A DNA stretch of 64,000 nucleotides, from positions 124,001-188,000 of the forward strand of contig JAUNHE010000001.1 in NCBI GenBank assembly GCA_030524105.1, given 5' to 3'. Source of the DNA: Rothia sp. (in: high G+C Gram-positive bacteria) (GTDB taxonomy: Bacteria > Actinomycetota > Actinomycetes > Actinomycetales > Micrococcaceae). The notes below the pieces were generated by a model. The model made no database searches. It was given only the letters and a program-made list of their open reading frames with translations, and was not told the DNA's origin. Positions 18,068-26,603 of this stretch are shown piece by piece. How positions within the stretch are numbered: position 1 is the first letter of the stretch; every line of letters begins with the position of its first letter. The position numbers were made by a program, and so were the translations under genes.

Positions 18068-18430
18068 ATGCACTTAGATCCAGCAATAGCTCAAAAGCTC
18101 AAACCGGACGCCCAAGGGCTGGTCGCAGCCATTATTCAAGAACAGGGCAGCGGTCGGGTCCTTATGCTGGGGTGGATGGATGCTGAAGCTCTTCGCAGGA
18201 CCCTTGCTGAGGGCAGGGTTACCTTCTGGTCCCGTTCTCGCCAGCAGTACTGGCGTAAGGGCGATACCTCCGGGAACTATCAGCAGCTTGTCTCCTTAGC
18301 CATAGACTGTGACGGTGACTCCCTGCTGGTCACGGTCCGGCAAAAGGGCGCTGCCTGCCATACCGGCAGTAAAAGCTGCTTTGACGCCGGGGGAGAGCTC
18401 TTGCCAGCGGCACAAGAAACGATAGGCTAG
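18068..18430 (+). CDS. hisI: Phosphoribosyl-AMP cyclohydrolase
   Basis: Third step of histidine synthesis, a zinc enzyme. 120 residues with MLGWMDAEALRRTL, VTFWSRSRQQYWRKGDTSGN and the metal ligands D-x-D-x-D (DCDGD) and CHTGSKSCF. ATG 18068 has AGGGTAGGAT upstream. It leads the trpE cluster, as is usual in actinobacteria. Confidence 0.95.
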   Translation: MHLDPAIAQKLKPDAQGLVAAIIQEQGSGRVLMLGWMDAEALRRTLAEGRVTFWSRSRQQYWRKGDTSGNYQQLVSLAIDCDGDSLLVTVRQKGAACHTGSKSCFDAGGELLPAAQETIG

Positions 18431-18461
18431 ACAAAAAGCAGTGACGCAAACAGGGAGAAAA

Positions 18462-20036
18462 ATGGCAGCTAAGGTTCAGATAAGGCCAGATTTAGAAGAG
18501 TTTCGGCGCCTGGCCCAAGACCGACGGGTCATTCCGGTGCGAACCACCATCCTGGCTGATTCCCTGACCCCCATTGGAATCTACCGGGTCCTGGTCGCCG
18601 ACCAAGACCAGCCGGCTGCCGGAACCTTCCTCTTAGAGTCCGCAGCCGAGGGGGCTCAGTGGTCCCGTTATTCTTTTATTGGTGTCAGCTCTAAGGCCAC
18701 TCTCACTACCAAGGACGGCCAGGCCTACTGGCAGGGCAGCCTACCGGTTGGTGCCCCTCAGGGCGGGGATCCGGTAAAGGCTATCCAAAAAACATTAGAA
18801 ATATTGCACACTGAGCCTCTGGAAGACTTGCCGCCGCTCACCAGCGGCCTGGTAGGTTATCTGGGCTGGGATCTTGTGCGGCACTGGGAAAAACTTCCTG
18901 ATCGGCCCCAGGACGATGTTAACCTACCGGAGTTTGCCCTTAACCTTGTTTCTGATATGGCCATTCACGATAACGCTGACGGCAGTCTTACCCTGGTGGC
19001 CAATGCGGTTAACTTTAACAATACGGCCGAAAACGTAGATCAGGCTTACCAGGACGCCCTGAGCAGATTAGAAGCTATGCTGGCCAAACTGGCCCGACCA
19101 GCCCAGCAGACTGGCGTGAGCCGGCTAAAGGATCAGCCAGAGCGGCAGCCAGAAGACGCTGCCGTCAAACATACCTGGTCTGAACAGGGCTTCTTGGACG
19201 CGGTTGAAAAATCAAAAAAGAATATTGTAGACGGCGACGTTTTTCAGATTGTTATCTCTCGCCGCTTTGAGGTGGAGAATCGGGCCAGTGCCCTTGATGT
19301 CTATCGGATGCTACGCCGGGCTAACCCCTCACCCTACATGTACCTCTTTAACTTTGCCGACAGCAGCGGCCAGCCTTTCCAGGTTGTGGGCTCCTCCCCA
19401 GAAGCCTTAGTAACCCTCAAAGACGGCCTGGCCAGCACCCATCCTATTGCCGGATCTCGCCCCCGTGGAGCAAGCTATGAAGAGGACCAGGCTTTAGCGC
19501 AGGAACTCCTAGCTGACGACAAGGAACGCTCCGAGCATCTTATGCTTGTTGATCTAGCCCGCAATGATATTTCCCGCATTGCAGTTCCGGGCACCGTTAA
19601 CGTTTCCCAGTTTATGAAGATTGAGCGTTTTAGCCATATTATGCATATCAGCTCTACCGTAACAGCCCAGCTGCACCCAGACTGCGGTGCCTACCATGTT
19701 CTGCGGGCCTGCTTTCCGGCTGGAACTCTCTCTGGCGCGCCCAAACCGCGGGCTATGCAGCTTTTGGACGACTACGAACCAACTGCCCGCGGCATCTATG
19801 GCGGGGTCTGCGGGTATTTTGATTTTGCCGGCAATATGGATATGGCTATTGCCATCCGTACAGCCGTCCTTAAGGCGGGTAAGGCCTACGTGCAGGCAGG
19901 TGCCGGCATCGTCATGGATTCCCAGCCGGCGCTTGAGGCTGAGGAGACCGTCAATAAGGCAGCAGCACCGCTACGGGCAATCTTTGCCGCGTCTGAGCTG
20001 AAGCCGCTGCTAGTCAACCAGGAGGAGCAGCCGTGA
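18462..20036 (+). CDS. trpE: Anthranilate synthase component I
   Basis: Converts chorismate to anthranilate with ammonia from TrpG (not in the window). The tryptophan feedback site LLES with a following Ser is present (FLLESAAEGAQWSRYSF, residues ~50-66). The catalytic C-terminal domain has PSPYMYLF, HPIAGSRPRG, LVDLARNDISR, CFPAGTLSGAPK and GIVMDSQPALE. ATG 18462 has AGGGAGA upstream and is preferred over GTG 18441. 524 residues, normal length. The stop overlaps the next gene by 4 bp. Confidence 0.96.
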   Translation: MAAKVQIRPDLEEFRRLAQDRRVIPVRTTILADSLTPIGIYRVLVADQDQPAAGTFLLESAAEGAQWSRYSFIGVSSKATLTTKDGQAYWQGSLPVGAPQGGDPVKAIQKTLEILHTEPLEDLPPLTSGLVGYLGWDLVRHWEKLPDRPQDDVNLPEFALNLVSDMAIHDNADGSLTLVANAVNFNNTAENVDQAYQDALSRLEAMLAKLARPAQQTGVSRLKDQPERQPEDAAVKHTWSEQGFLDAVEKSKKNIVDGDVFQIVISRRFEVENRASALDVYRMLRRANPSPYMYLFNFADSSGQPFQVVGSSPEALVTLKDGLASTHPIAGSRPRGASYEEDQALAQELLADDKERSEHLMLVDLARNDISRIAVPGTVNVSQFMKIERFSHIMHISSTVTAQLHPDCGAYHVLRACFPAGTLSGAPKPRAMQLLDDYEPTARGIYGGVCGYFDFAGNMDMAIAIRTAVLKAGKAYVQAGAGIVMDSQPALEAEETVNKAAAPLRAIFAASELKPLLVNQEEQP

Positions 20037-20650
20037 CCTCTGAATCCTCCGTGCAGGAGCCGGATCAGCAGCAGGCTGATCAAAGGGGCAAAAGATTAGC
20101 CAGTCGTACAGGAGTGGTCTCTCTGATGCTGCTGGTAGCGGCGGCAGTTTTTGCCACTAGTCTTTGGGATTGGATAGAGGTTGAACTGCACAGCTCCCTG
20201 ACAGCTAGCCATCTTAAGGTGACGGGCTCTGATGCTGCCCCCGCAGTTAGTTCACTGGCCCTGGTCTGCCTGGCAGGGGCTATCACGGTGGCTATTGCCG
20301 GGCCCAGGGTACGCCAGCTTGTTTGTATCGTGATGATTTTAGCCGCCCTGGGTATGCTTCTTTCGGTCATCCAGACCTTGCTGGATCCCGCTGCTGCGGC
20401 CCAAAGTCAGGTGGGACAGCGGACCGGTCTAGAGCAGGTAGCGGCTGATTACCGGATACTGGCCTGGCCTTGGTGCTGCCTGCTGGCGGCACTGGCTAAT
20501 ATGGCGGTGTCCGGCTGGGCTTTATGGGTGAGCAGATCCTGGCCACTAAGGCGTAAATATGAGAGATCCAGCCCTGCTGCCGGCCGGAGTAGGGACGAAA
20601 TAGATAGCTGGGATGCGCTGACTGCTGGGGTGGATCCAACCCAGGACTAA
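20033..20650 (+). CDS. Trp-operon-associated membrane protein (TIGR02234-type)
   Basis: A 205-residue membrane protein with about four hydrophobic segments (VSLMLLVAAAVFATSLWDWI, VSSLALVCLAGAITVAIA, LVCIVMILAALGMLL, AWPWCCLLAALANMAV). Position between trpE and trpC and topology match the conserved actinobacterial family TIGR02234, whose function is not established. It overlaps trpE by 4 bp and is thus co-translated. Confidence 0.8.
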   Translation: MTSESSVQEPDQQQADQRGKRLASRTGVVSLMLLVAAAVFATSLWDWIEVELHSSLTASHLKVTGSDAAPAVSSLALVCLAGAITVAIAGPRVRQLVCIVMILAALGMLLSVIQTLLDPAAAAQSQVGQRTGLEQVAADYRILAWPWCCLLAALANMAVSGWALWVSRSWPLRRKYERSSPAAGRSRDEIDSWDALTAGVDPTQD

Positions 20651-20784
20651 GGCAGGAGAGTACAATCTGCTTAATGAGCGGCAACATTGTGGATAAATCA
20701 CCACAGTAAGGCTGGAATACCTTAGAATCTAAGGGAAGCTTTGGTCTGCCGGTTGCGGCAGGCACACACCTACAAGGAGAAAAA

Positions 20785-21036
20785 ATGGCAGAAAAGCAGG
20801 CCGTGCTTGAGTCGCCGCTACCGTATCCCAATCACGGTAACACCGTGGCCTCCTGGGTCATGGTCTCTATCATGCTGGTTGGCATCATTATTGCTGCCGT
20901 AGGTTTTGATAGTTTCCATTGGCCGGTGGTGTTTGTAGGGGCAACGGTCACGGTGCTCGGTATTATTTCCGGTCTGGTTCTCAAAATGATGGGCTTTGGC
21001 CAGGGCGGTGCAAAAACCAAGTATAAAAAGCACTGA
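20785..21036 (+). CDS. HGxxPAAW-family small membrane protein
   Basis: 83 residues with an NHGNTVASWVMV motif and two membrane helices (VMVSIMLVGIIIAAVGF and VFVGATVTVLGIISGLVL), matching the small membrane family seen beside trp genes in actinobacteria. A good RBS (AAGGAG) precedes the ATG. A strong terminator follows, so it ends the hisI-trpE transcript. The function is unknown. Confidence 0.8.
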   Translation: MAEKQAVLESPLPYPNHGNTVASWVMVSIMLVGIIIAAVGFDSFHWPVVFVGATVTVLGIISGLVLKMMGFGQGGAKTKYKKH

Positions 21037-21051
21037 CACCGGTAAATGGGT

Positions 21052-21084
21052 AAGCGCCCCGCATAGCAGCGGGGCGCTTCTTTA
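21052..21084 (+). terminator. Strong terminator between trpE and trpC groups
   Basis: AAGCGCCCCGC (21052-21062) and GCGGGGCGCTT (21069-21079) form a perfect 11-bp stem with a 6-nt loop and TCTTTAC after it. It splits the trp genes into hisI-trpE-... and trpC-trpB-trpA-lgt transcripts. Confidence 0.85.
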
Positions 21085-21103
21085 CATTAGAGTAGGTTAG
21101 ATT

Positions 21104-21928
21104 ATGGTAACGGTTTTAGAGAGCATCATCCACGGTGTTCGTGAGGATCTGCAAGAACGTAAGCAGCAGCGCCCCATCAAGCAGCTTGAGGAAGAGGTGG
21201 ATCAGCTAGCGCCGGCTTTGGATACCCGGGCTGCTTTAGCTTCAGGCGGGCAAGAGGCTGTTCATATTATTGCCGAAGTAAAACGTTCCTCCCCATCAAA
21301 AGGGCAGTTAGCCAGTATAGCTGATCCTGCCAGCCTGGCTAAAAGCTACCAGCAGGGCGGAGCAGCGCTTATTTCTGTCCTGACCGAGCAGCGCCGTTTT
21401 AAGGGTTCTTTGGCGGACTTGCAGGCGGTACGGCAGGCAGTTACCATACCGGTCTTACGTAAGGACTTTATGGTTGATCCCTACCAGATTTGGGAGGCCA
21501 GAGCCTACGGGGCGGATCTCATTCTTTTGATAGCTGCCGCCCTTGACGATAACCAGTTAAAAGACCTGTATGACCTTACCTATAGTCTGGGTATGCAGGC
21601 CCTGGTAGAAACCCATACTGTCCAGGAGATCGAACGAGCCGCTCAGCTGGGCGCAGAGCTTATTGGGGTTAACGTCCGTAATCTTAAGACCTTGGAGGTT
21701 GACCGGTCCCATTTTGCCTCCTTGGCCCAGCACCTGCCGGCAACCGCGCTGGCCGTTGCGGAGTCTGGGGTTAGTTGCGCAGCCGACTGTGCTGACTATG
21801 CCCGGCAGGGGGCTAAGGCTGTGCTGGTGGGGGAGGCTCTGGTTCGGTCGCCAGACCCGCAGAGAACAGTTCGTGATTTTAAAGTTGCTGGGGCACAGGC
21901 CCGGCAAGAATACCTCAATCTCTTGTAA
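21104..21928 (+). CDS. trpC: Indole-3-glycerol phosphate synthase
   Basis: Closes the indole ring from CdRP. A TIM barrel of 274 residues with IIAEVKRSSPSKG (catalytic Lys and phosphate contacts), VLRKDFMVDPYQ, ALVETHT, IGVNVRNLKTL and VAESGV. TrpF and TrpD are not in the window. It starts 25 bp past the terminator, so its promoter must lie within or just after it. Confidence 0.96.
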   Translation: MVTVLESIIHGVREDLQERKQQRPIKQLEEEVDQLAPALDTRAALASGGQEAVHIIAEVKRSSPSKGQLASIADPASLAKSYQQGGAALISVLTEQRRFKGSLADLQAVRQAVTIPVLRKDFMVDPYQIWEARAYGADLILLIAAALDDNQLKDLYDLTYSLGMQALVETHTVQEIERAAQLGAELIGVNVRNLKTLEVDRSHFASLAQHLPATALAVAESGVSCAADCADYARQGAKAVLVGEALVRSPDPQRTVRDFKVAGAQARQEYLNLL

Positions 21929-21959
21929 GGCTGGCAGCAGATAGGAAAGGGTTCAGCAG

Positions 21960-23285
21960 ATGAGCGATCGGCTAGTGGATAGTTTTTTGGCAGGCCAGAC
22001 CGGTTCTTTAAAGGAAGCGCCGGGGCCCTATTTTGGCCCCTACGGAGGCCAGTGGATGCCTGAGTCTTTAATGGCAGCTATGGAGGAGTTAGAAGAAACC
22101 TTCTCTAAAGCCCGCCAAGATCCAGAATTTATGGATGAATTTAGGCTGCTCTCCCGGCAGTATTCCAACAGGCCCTCTTTATTGACCGAAGCGGTAAGGT
22201 TTTCTGAACATGCTGGTGGGGTCCGGTTTTTTCTCAAACGTGAGGACCTTAACCACACCGGTTCCCATAAGATCAACAATGTGATTGGTCAGGCTCTGCT
22301 GGCCCGCCGGATGGGTAAAACCCGTCTGATAGCAGAAACCGGGGCAGGCCAGCACGGGGTGGCTACGGCAACAGCGGCTGCTCTGTTTGGGATGGAATGC
22401 GTCATCTATATGGGTGAAGAAGATACAAATCGGCAGAGTCTGAATGTGGCCCGTATGCAGCTTTTGGGGGCCAAAGTTATTGCGGTGCAGACCGGCTCTC
22501 GCACCCTCAAAGACGCCATTAATGAGGCCTTGCGGGACTGGGTTGCTAACGTTGACTCAACCCACTACCTCTTGGGCACCGCTGCCGGAGCCCACCCTTT
22601 TCCTGCCATGGTACGGTTTTTTCACGATGCCATTGGCAGTGAAGCCCGGGAGCAGATTCTTGCAGCGACCGGAAGGTTACCGGATGGACTGGCAGCCTGC
22701 GTGGGGGGAGGGTCCAATGCTATTGGGCTTTTCCACGCTTTCTTGGATGATGAGCAGGTAAAAATATTTGGTTTTGAAGCAGGCGGTGACGGCATAGATA
22801 CGCCCCGGCATGCGGCAACTATTAACCTGGGTAAGCCAGGGGTTCTGCACGGGGCCTTAACCTATCTGATGCAAGATGACGATGGGCAAATTATTGAGTC
22901 TCATTCCATTTCTGCTGGCCTGGATTATCCAGGCGTTGGCCCGGAGCATTCCTATCTCAACGATATTGGCCGGGTTAGCTATGAGCCTGTCACCGACCGG
23001 GAGGCTATGGATGCCTTGCGTTTACTGTGTCAAACAGAAGGCATTATTCCAGCTATCGAATCTGCTCATGCCCTTGCGGGGGCCTTGCGGGTGGCGAAGA
23101 CCTGGGCGCAGCAGGATCCCCAGAAGGCCTCGGAAAAAATAATGCTGGTCTGCCTTTCTGGTAGGGGGGATAAGGACATGGAAACTGCCTTAACCTGGTT
23201 TGGCTTGGGTAAAGCCATTGCCAGCTCAACACTAACAACCGGTAATAGCCAAGCTCTAGAGCAGACTGACCTAGCAGGAGAGTAA
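21960..23285 (+). CDS. trpB: Tryptophan synthase beta chain
   Basis: Joins indole and serine using pyridoxal phosphate. HTGSHKINN contains the PLP lysine, [18 protein letters not shown] is the conserved core, and GGGSNAIG binds the phosphate. 441 residues, with a normal TrpB1-type N-terminus ([14 protein letters not shown]). It is 31 bp after trpC and 4 bp before trpA. Confidence 0.97.
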   Translation: MSDRLVDSFLAGQTGSLKEAPGPYFGPYGGQWMPESLMAAMEELEETFSKARQDPEFMDEFRLLSRQYSNRPSLLTEAVRFSEHAGGVRFFLKREDLNHTGSHKINNVIGQALLARRMGKTRLIAETGAGQHGVATATAAALFGMECVIYMGEEDTNRQSLNVARMQLLGAKVIAVQTGSRTLKDAINEALRDWVANVDSTHYLLGTAAGAHPFPAMVRFFHDAIGSEAREQILAATGRLPDGLAACVGGGSNAIGLFHAFLDDEQVKIFGFEAGGDGIDTPRHAATINLGKPGVLHGALTYLMQDDDGQIIESHSISAGLDYPGVGPEHSYLNDIGRVSYEPVTDREAMDALRLLCQTEGIIPAIESAHALAGALRVAKTWAQQDPQKASEKIMLVCLSGRGDKDMETALTWFGLGKAIASSTLTTGNSQALEQTDLAGE

Positions 23286-23289
23286 ACCA

Positions 23290-24141
23290 ATGACCTACCA
23301 GGATAAAATAGCCGGCGCTGCCCGCTATTCAGTGCTTAACCAGCAGCTGCCCTCGGCACGGGCGGATTCGCCGCTGTCCTTAAAGCTAGAAGAATGTCGG
23401 CAAGAGGGCAGGGCAGCCCTGATCGGCTACCTTCCGGTGGGTTACCCCAGCCTGGCTGAATCTATTGAAGCAGCTATTGAGCTGGGCCGGCAGGGAGCGG
23501 ACGTTATTGAGCTGGGTGTTCCCTACTCTGACCCTGTGATGGATGGCCCGGTTATCCAGCGAGCTAGTGAGCAGGCTTTAGCTGCCGGCTTCCGTCTTAA
23601 AGATATTTTTGAGGCTGTCGCTAAGATCAGTGCAGCCAGCGATGCGGTGGTTGTGGTCATGTCTTACTGGAATCCCATTATGCGCTACGGTGTTGCTGCC
23701 TTTGCCCGTGATCTGGCTAAGGCCGGCGGGGCGGGTATTATTACTCCGGATTTGGTTCCGGATGAGGCCTCAGCCTGGTTTGAAGCCTCTGAACGATACG
23801 GGCTGGACAGGATTTTCTTGGCCGCTATCTCTAGCTCAGCTGAGCGTTTAAGCATGATTTCTGCTGCCTGCTCTGGCTTTGTTTATGCTGTTTCTGTGAT
23901 GGGGGTGACCGGGGCTCGCTCCAGCGTTAACCGGGCAGCTCAGCAGTTGGTGGAGGACCTACGCTTGGCCGGTGCTCCCAGGGTTTGTGTTGGTTTGGGA
24001 GTCTCCACCCGGGAGCATGTGCAAGAAATTGGGGCCTATGCTGACGGGGTGATTGTGGGAACCGCCCTGGTGCAGGCTTTAGAGGAGGGGGGCCCGGCTA
24101 GGGTGGGAGCCTTGGCTGCTCAATTAGCCGGTAGGGCATAA
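23290..24141 (+). CDS. trpA: Tryptophan synthase alpha chain
   Basis: Cleaves indoleglycerol phosphate and channels indole to TrpB. The catalytic Glu and Asp are in VIELGVPYSDPVMDGP. It also has LVPDEASAWF, VYAVSVMGVTGAR and VGLGVSTREHV. 283 residues, with an N-terminal extension of about 30 residues. Its last base is shared with lgt (TAATG). Confidence 0.96.
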   Translation: MTYQDKIAGAARYSVLNQQLPSARADSPLSLKLEECRQEGRAALIGYLPVGYPSLAESIEAAIELGRQGADVIELGVPYSDPVMDGPVIQRASEQALAAGFRLKDIFEAVAKISAASDAVVVVMSYWNPIMRYGVAAFARDLAKAGGAGIITPDLVPDEASAWFEASERYGLDRIFLAAISSSAERLSMISAACSGFVYAVSVMGVTGARSSVNRAAQQLVEDLRLAGAPRVCVGLGVSTREHVQEIGAYADGVIVGTALVQALEEGGPARVGALAAQLAGRA

Positions 24142-24992
24142 TGTTTGGACAGATACTGGCGGCCCTGCCGTCTCCGGCCAGTAGTTTTTTTTCCTTGGGT
24201 CCTGTGACAATCCGCTATTATGCCCTGTGCATTTTAGCCGGTATTGTTGCCTGCCTGTGGCTGACTGCCAGACGCTGGAAGCAGCAGGGGCAGGATCCTG
24301 AGCAGGTTTGGGACATTGCCCTGTGGGCTATACCTGCGGGAATTATTGGGGCCCGGGCTTACCACGTGCTTATTACGGATCCCGCCACCTATTTTGGCCC
24401 GGATGCTGGTCCTTGGGATTGGATCAAAATTTGGGAGGGCGGGATTGGCATCATGGGTGCGATTTCTGCCGGTGCTTTGGGTGCTTGGCTGGCAGCCCGT
24501 CATTATGGGGTCTCCCTGGCTCATTTTGCCGATGCTGCCGCACCGGGTATTCTGCTGGCCCAGGCAATCGGCCGCTGGGGAAATTGGTTTAATCAGGAGC
24601 TTTTTGGCAAGCCAACCACCCTACCCTGGGGGTTAAGTATTGCTAGTGACTCCTATAATTTTCCGCATCAGTACCCGGTGGGGACCCTTTTTCATCCCAC
24701 CTTTTTATACGAATCCTTGTGGAATCTTGTGGGGGTTGCTCTGCTCCTCTATATGGGGCGGCGCTCTCTTTTGAAGCTGGGCCAGACTTTCTGGCTTTAT
24801 GTGCTCTGGTACTCGGTGGGCCGTTGCCTGATCGAAATATTCTTACGGATTGATAGCTCTCAGCTCTTTTTAGGGCTGCGGGTGCACGTGTGGACGTCAG
24901 CCTTCCTGATTGTTTTGGGCCTGGCCGGTCTGCTTATTGCCGGAAAACGGGCTGCTCAGAGCAAGGATAAGGATCAAGCTTCTTCTCTTTAA
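24141..24992 (+). CDS. lgt: Prolipoprotein diacylglyceryl transferase
   Basis: Adds diacylglycerol to the lipobox Cys of prolipoproteins, such as the two lipoproteins encoded in this window. An integral membrane protein with about seven helices. It has the Lgt signature GRWGNWFNQELFGKPT near residue 145 and the conserved GARAYHVL and EGGIGIMGA segments. It is translationally coupled to trpA, an arrangement common in actinobacteria. Confidence 0.96.
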   Translation: MFGQILAALPSPASSFFSLGPVTIRYYALCILAGIVACLWLTARRWKQQGQDPEQVWDIALWAIPAGIIGARAYHVLITDPATYFGPDAGPWDWIKIWEGGIGIMGAISAGALGAWLAARHYGVSLAHFADAAAPGILLAQAIGRWGNWFNQELFGKPTTLPWGLSIASDSYNFPHQYPVGTLFHPTFLYESLWNLVGVALLLYMGRRSLLKLGQTFWLYVLWYSVGRCLIEIFLRIDSSQLFLGLRVHVWTSAFLIVLGLAGLLIAGKRAAQSKDKDQASSL

Positions 24993-25029
24993 GTGTTTTC
25001 TTTCCCAACCGAATAGCCTAGACTGGACC

Positions 25030-25047
25030 TTGTGATTGTTATCACTG
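25030..25047 (+). promoter_or_regulatory. Candidate Rex redox-repressor site
   Basis: TTGTGATTGTTATCACTG fits the Rex pattern TTGTGA-N6-TCACAA at 10 of 12 defined bases, and contains the perfect arms GTGAT/ATCAC. It lies 33 bp upstream of an alcohol dehydrogenase, a typical Rex target. Whether a rex gene exists in this genome cannot be told. Confidence 0.4.
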
Positions 25048-25079
25048 TTTTTGTTGGTAGATCTTAGATTGGGATTGCT

Positions 25080-26111
25080 ATGACTATGAAAGCGGTTGTT
25101 GTCAATGAGGCTAGCGATGGCAGCATTAGTGTGGTTGACCGTCCTGTTCCCACGATTGGCAGCGGGCAAGTTTTGGTTAAGGTGGAGTACTCGGGTGTTT
25201 GCCACACGGATCTGCACGTAGCCCTGGGTGATTTTGGGCAGCAGCCGGGCCGAATCCTAGGACATGAGGGAATTGGCCTGGTCAGCGAAGTTGGCTCAGA
25301 CGTTACCCACCTTAAGGTAGGGGACAGGGTCTCCATTGCCTGGCTCTTTAAGAGCTGCGGCGTCTGTGAGTACTGCGGTAGCGGACGAGAGACTCTGTGC
25401 CGTAGCGTCAGCAATGCCGGTTATAGTGCCGACGGAGCCATGAGTGAATTTGTGGTAGCTGAGGCTAATTATGCTGTTAAGGTTCCTGAAGGACTGGATC
25501 CGGCCCAGGCCTCATCTATTACCTGTGCCGGGGTGACCACCTATAAGGCCTGTAAGGAGTCGGGTGTTCGGCCGGGGCAGTGGCTGGTTGCTTTTGGCGC
25601 CGGCGGTCTAGGAAACCTGAGCGTGCAGTACGCCCATAAGGTGTTTGGTGCCAGGGTGATAGCGGTTGATATTAATGAGGATAAACTAGCTTTTGCCCAG
25701 GAGTCTGGGGCCGAGCACGTTATCAACGCCCTGGACGTTGCCGATGTTCCGGCCAAGATTAAGGAATTGACCGGTGGCGGGGCTCATGCAGTGATTTGTA
25801 CTGCGGTGGCTAAGGCTGCTTTTAACCAGGCAGTGCAGGCGGTGCGTGCTGGCGGCACGGTTGTCTGCATTGGTCTACCGCCGGAAAACATGGAGCTTTC
25901 TATTACCGATACGGTTCTTAACGGTATCCGTATTCTTGGTTCTTTGGTAGGTACCCGGCAGGATCTGGCGGAGGCCTTTGACTGTGGGGCTCGTGGCCTG
26001 GTGGTTCCCAAGGTCACTTTACGTCCGGTTGAGGATGCCCCCGCTATTTTTAAAGAGATGGCTGCTGGTGAGATTACCGGTCGAATGGTGCTGGACTTTA
26101 AGACTGCCTAG
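25080..26111 (+). CDS. Zinc-dependent alcohol dehydrogenase
   Basis: An AdhP-like medium-chain dehydrogenase, 343 residues, NAD-dependent oxidation of ethanol-type alcohols or the reverse. Catalytic zinc ligands are in YSGVCHTDLH and GHEGIG. The structural zinc cluster has four cysteines in SCGVCEYCGSGRETLC. The Rossmann motif is FGAGGLGNLSVQYA. It is a single-gene unit with a Rex-like site in front and a strong hairpin behind. Confidence 0.92.
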   Translation: MTMKAVVVNEASDGSISVVDRPVPTIGSGQVLVKVEYSGVCHTDLHVALGDFGQQPGRILGHEGIGLVSEVGSDVTHLKVGDRVSIAWLFKSCGVCEYCGSGRETLCRSVSNAGYSADGAMSEFVVAEANYAVKVPEGLDPAQASSITCAGVTTYKACKESGVRPGQWLVAFGAGGLGNLSVQYAHKVFGARVIAVDINEDKLAFAQESGAEHVINALDVADVPAKIKELTGGGAHAVICTAVAKAAFNQAVQAVRAGGTVVCIGLPPENMELSITDTVLNGIRILGSLVGTRQDLAEAFDCGARGLVVPKVTLRPVEDAPAIFKEMAAGEITGRMVLDFKTA

Positions 26112-26128
26112 ACCTTAGGCGGGCTGGC

Positions 26129-26168
26129 TTTATAGCTGGGGAATTGAGCTATGCGCCCCAGCTATAAA
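26129..26168 (+). terminator. 13-bp hairpin after the alcohol dehydrogenase
   Basis: TTTATAGCTGGGG (26129-26141) and CCCCAGCTATAAA (26156-26168) form a perfect 13-bp stem with a 14-nt loop. The A-rich left flank and T-rich bases in the arms allow termination on either strand. Confidence 0.7.
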
Positions 26169-26229
26169 GACAGGCCAGAGAAATCTTTAGGTAGAATCCC
26201 CTTAAATCCTATTTTGACTTGGGGGAATT

Positions 26230-26421
26230 ATGTTAAGTAGAAGGGGAAAGCGCCGGCTGCTCATGCTGGCTTTTGCTGGAGGAATCCTCATCCTACTCTG
26301 CTGGCTCAGCGGAAAACTAGACTCGCAGCTGACCCTGATGCTGAGCCTGGCACTGCTGATTAGCGCCAGCATCATCAAAATACTGCCCATCAAGCCCAGG
26401 CCCTACCGATCAAGACACTAA
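26230..26421 (+). CDS. Small two-helix membrane protein, unknown
   Basis: 63 residues: a basic N-terminus (MLSRRGKRRLL), two hydrophobic segments (MLAFAGGILILLCWL and LTLMLSLALLISASIIKIL) and a basic tail. GGGGG 5 bases before the ATG is a plausible RBS. I do not recognise the family. It lies in the gap before gltB, between the hairpin and the GlnR-like site. Confidence 0.5.
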   Translation: MLSRRGKRRLLMLAFAGGILILLCWLSGKLDSQLTLMLSLALLISASIIKILPIKPRPYRSRH

Positions 26422-26457
26422 AGCCGGGTTGAGCTCACCACCTATGCACTGGCATGG

Positions 26458-26496
26458 TTTACAATTCTGTAACAAACCCTGTAACCGAGGCGAAAC
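26458..26496 (+). promoter_or_regulatory. GlnR-like nitrogen box upstream of gltB
   Basis: Four half-sites in a row: TTTAC-n6-GTAAC-n7-GTAAC-n6-GAAAC. The last pair fits the actinobacterial GlnR pattern gTnAC-n6-GaAAC exactly; the middle spacer is one base too long. It is 108 bp upstream of the gltB start. Location before glutamate synthase suits nitrogen control. Confidence 0.5.
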
Positions 26497-26603
26497 AAAA
26501 AAATCGCACAATAGAAAAACTGCCGCCAGCCGCTCATCCGGGAGCGAACCTGCCAGGCACAAAACCCCAAACAGAGCAAACAGGGCACAAGGAGAACAAG
26601 ATA

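Noticed and set aside
26454-26603. Longer start for gltB
   Set aside because: It would translate the GlnR-like box and adds 50 residues not typical of GltB; ATG 26604 has AAGGAGAA upstream.
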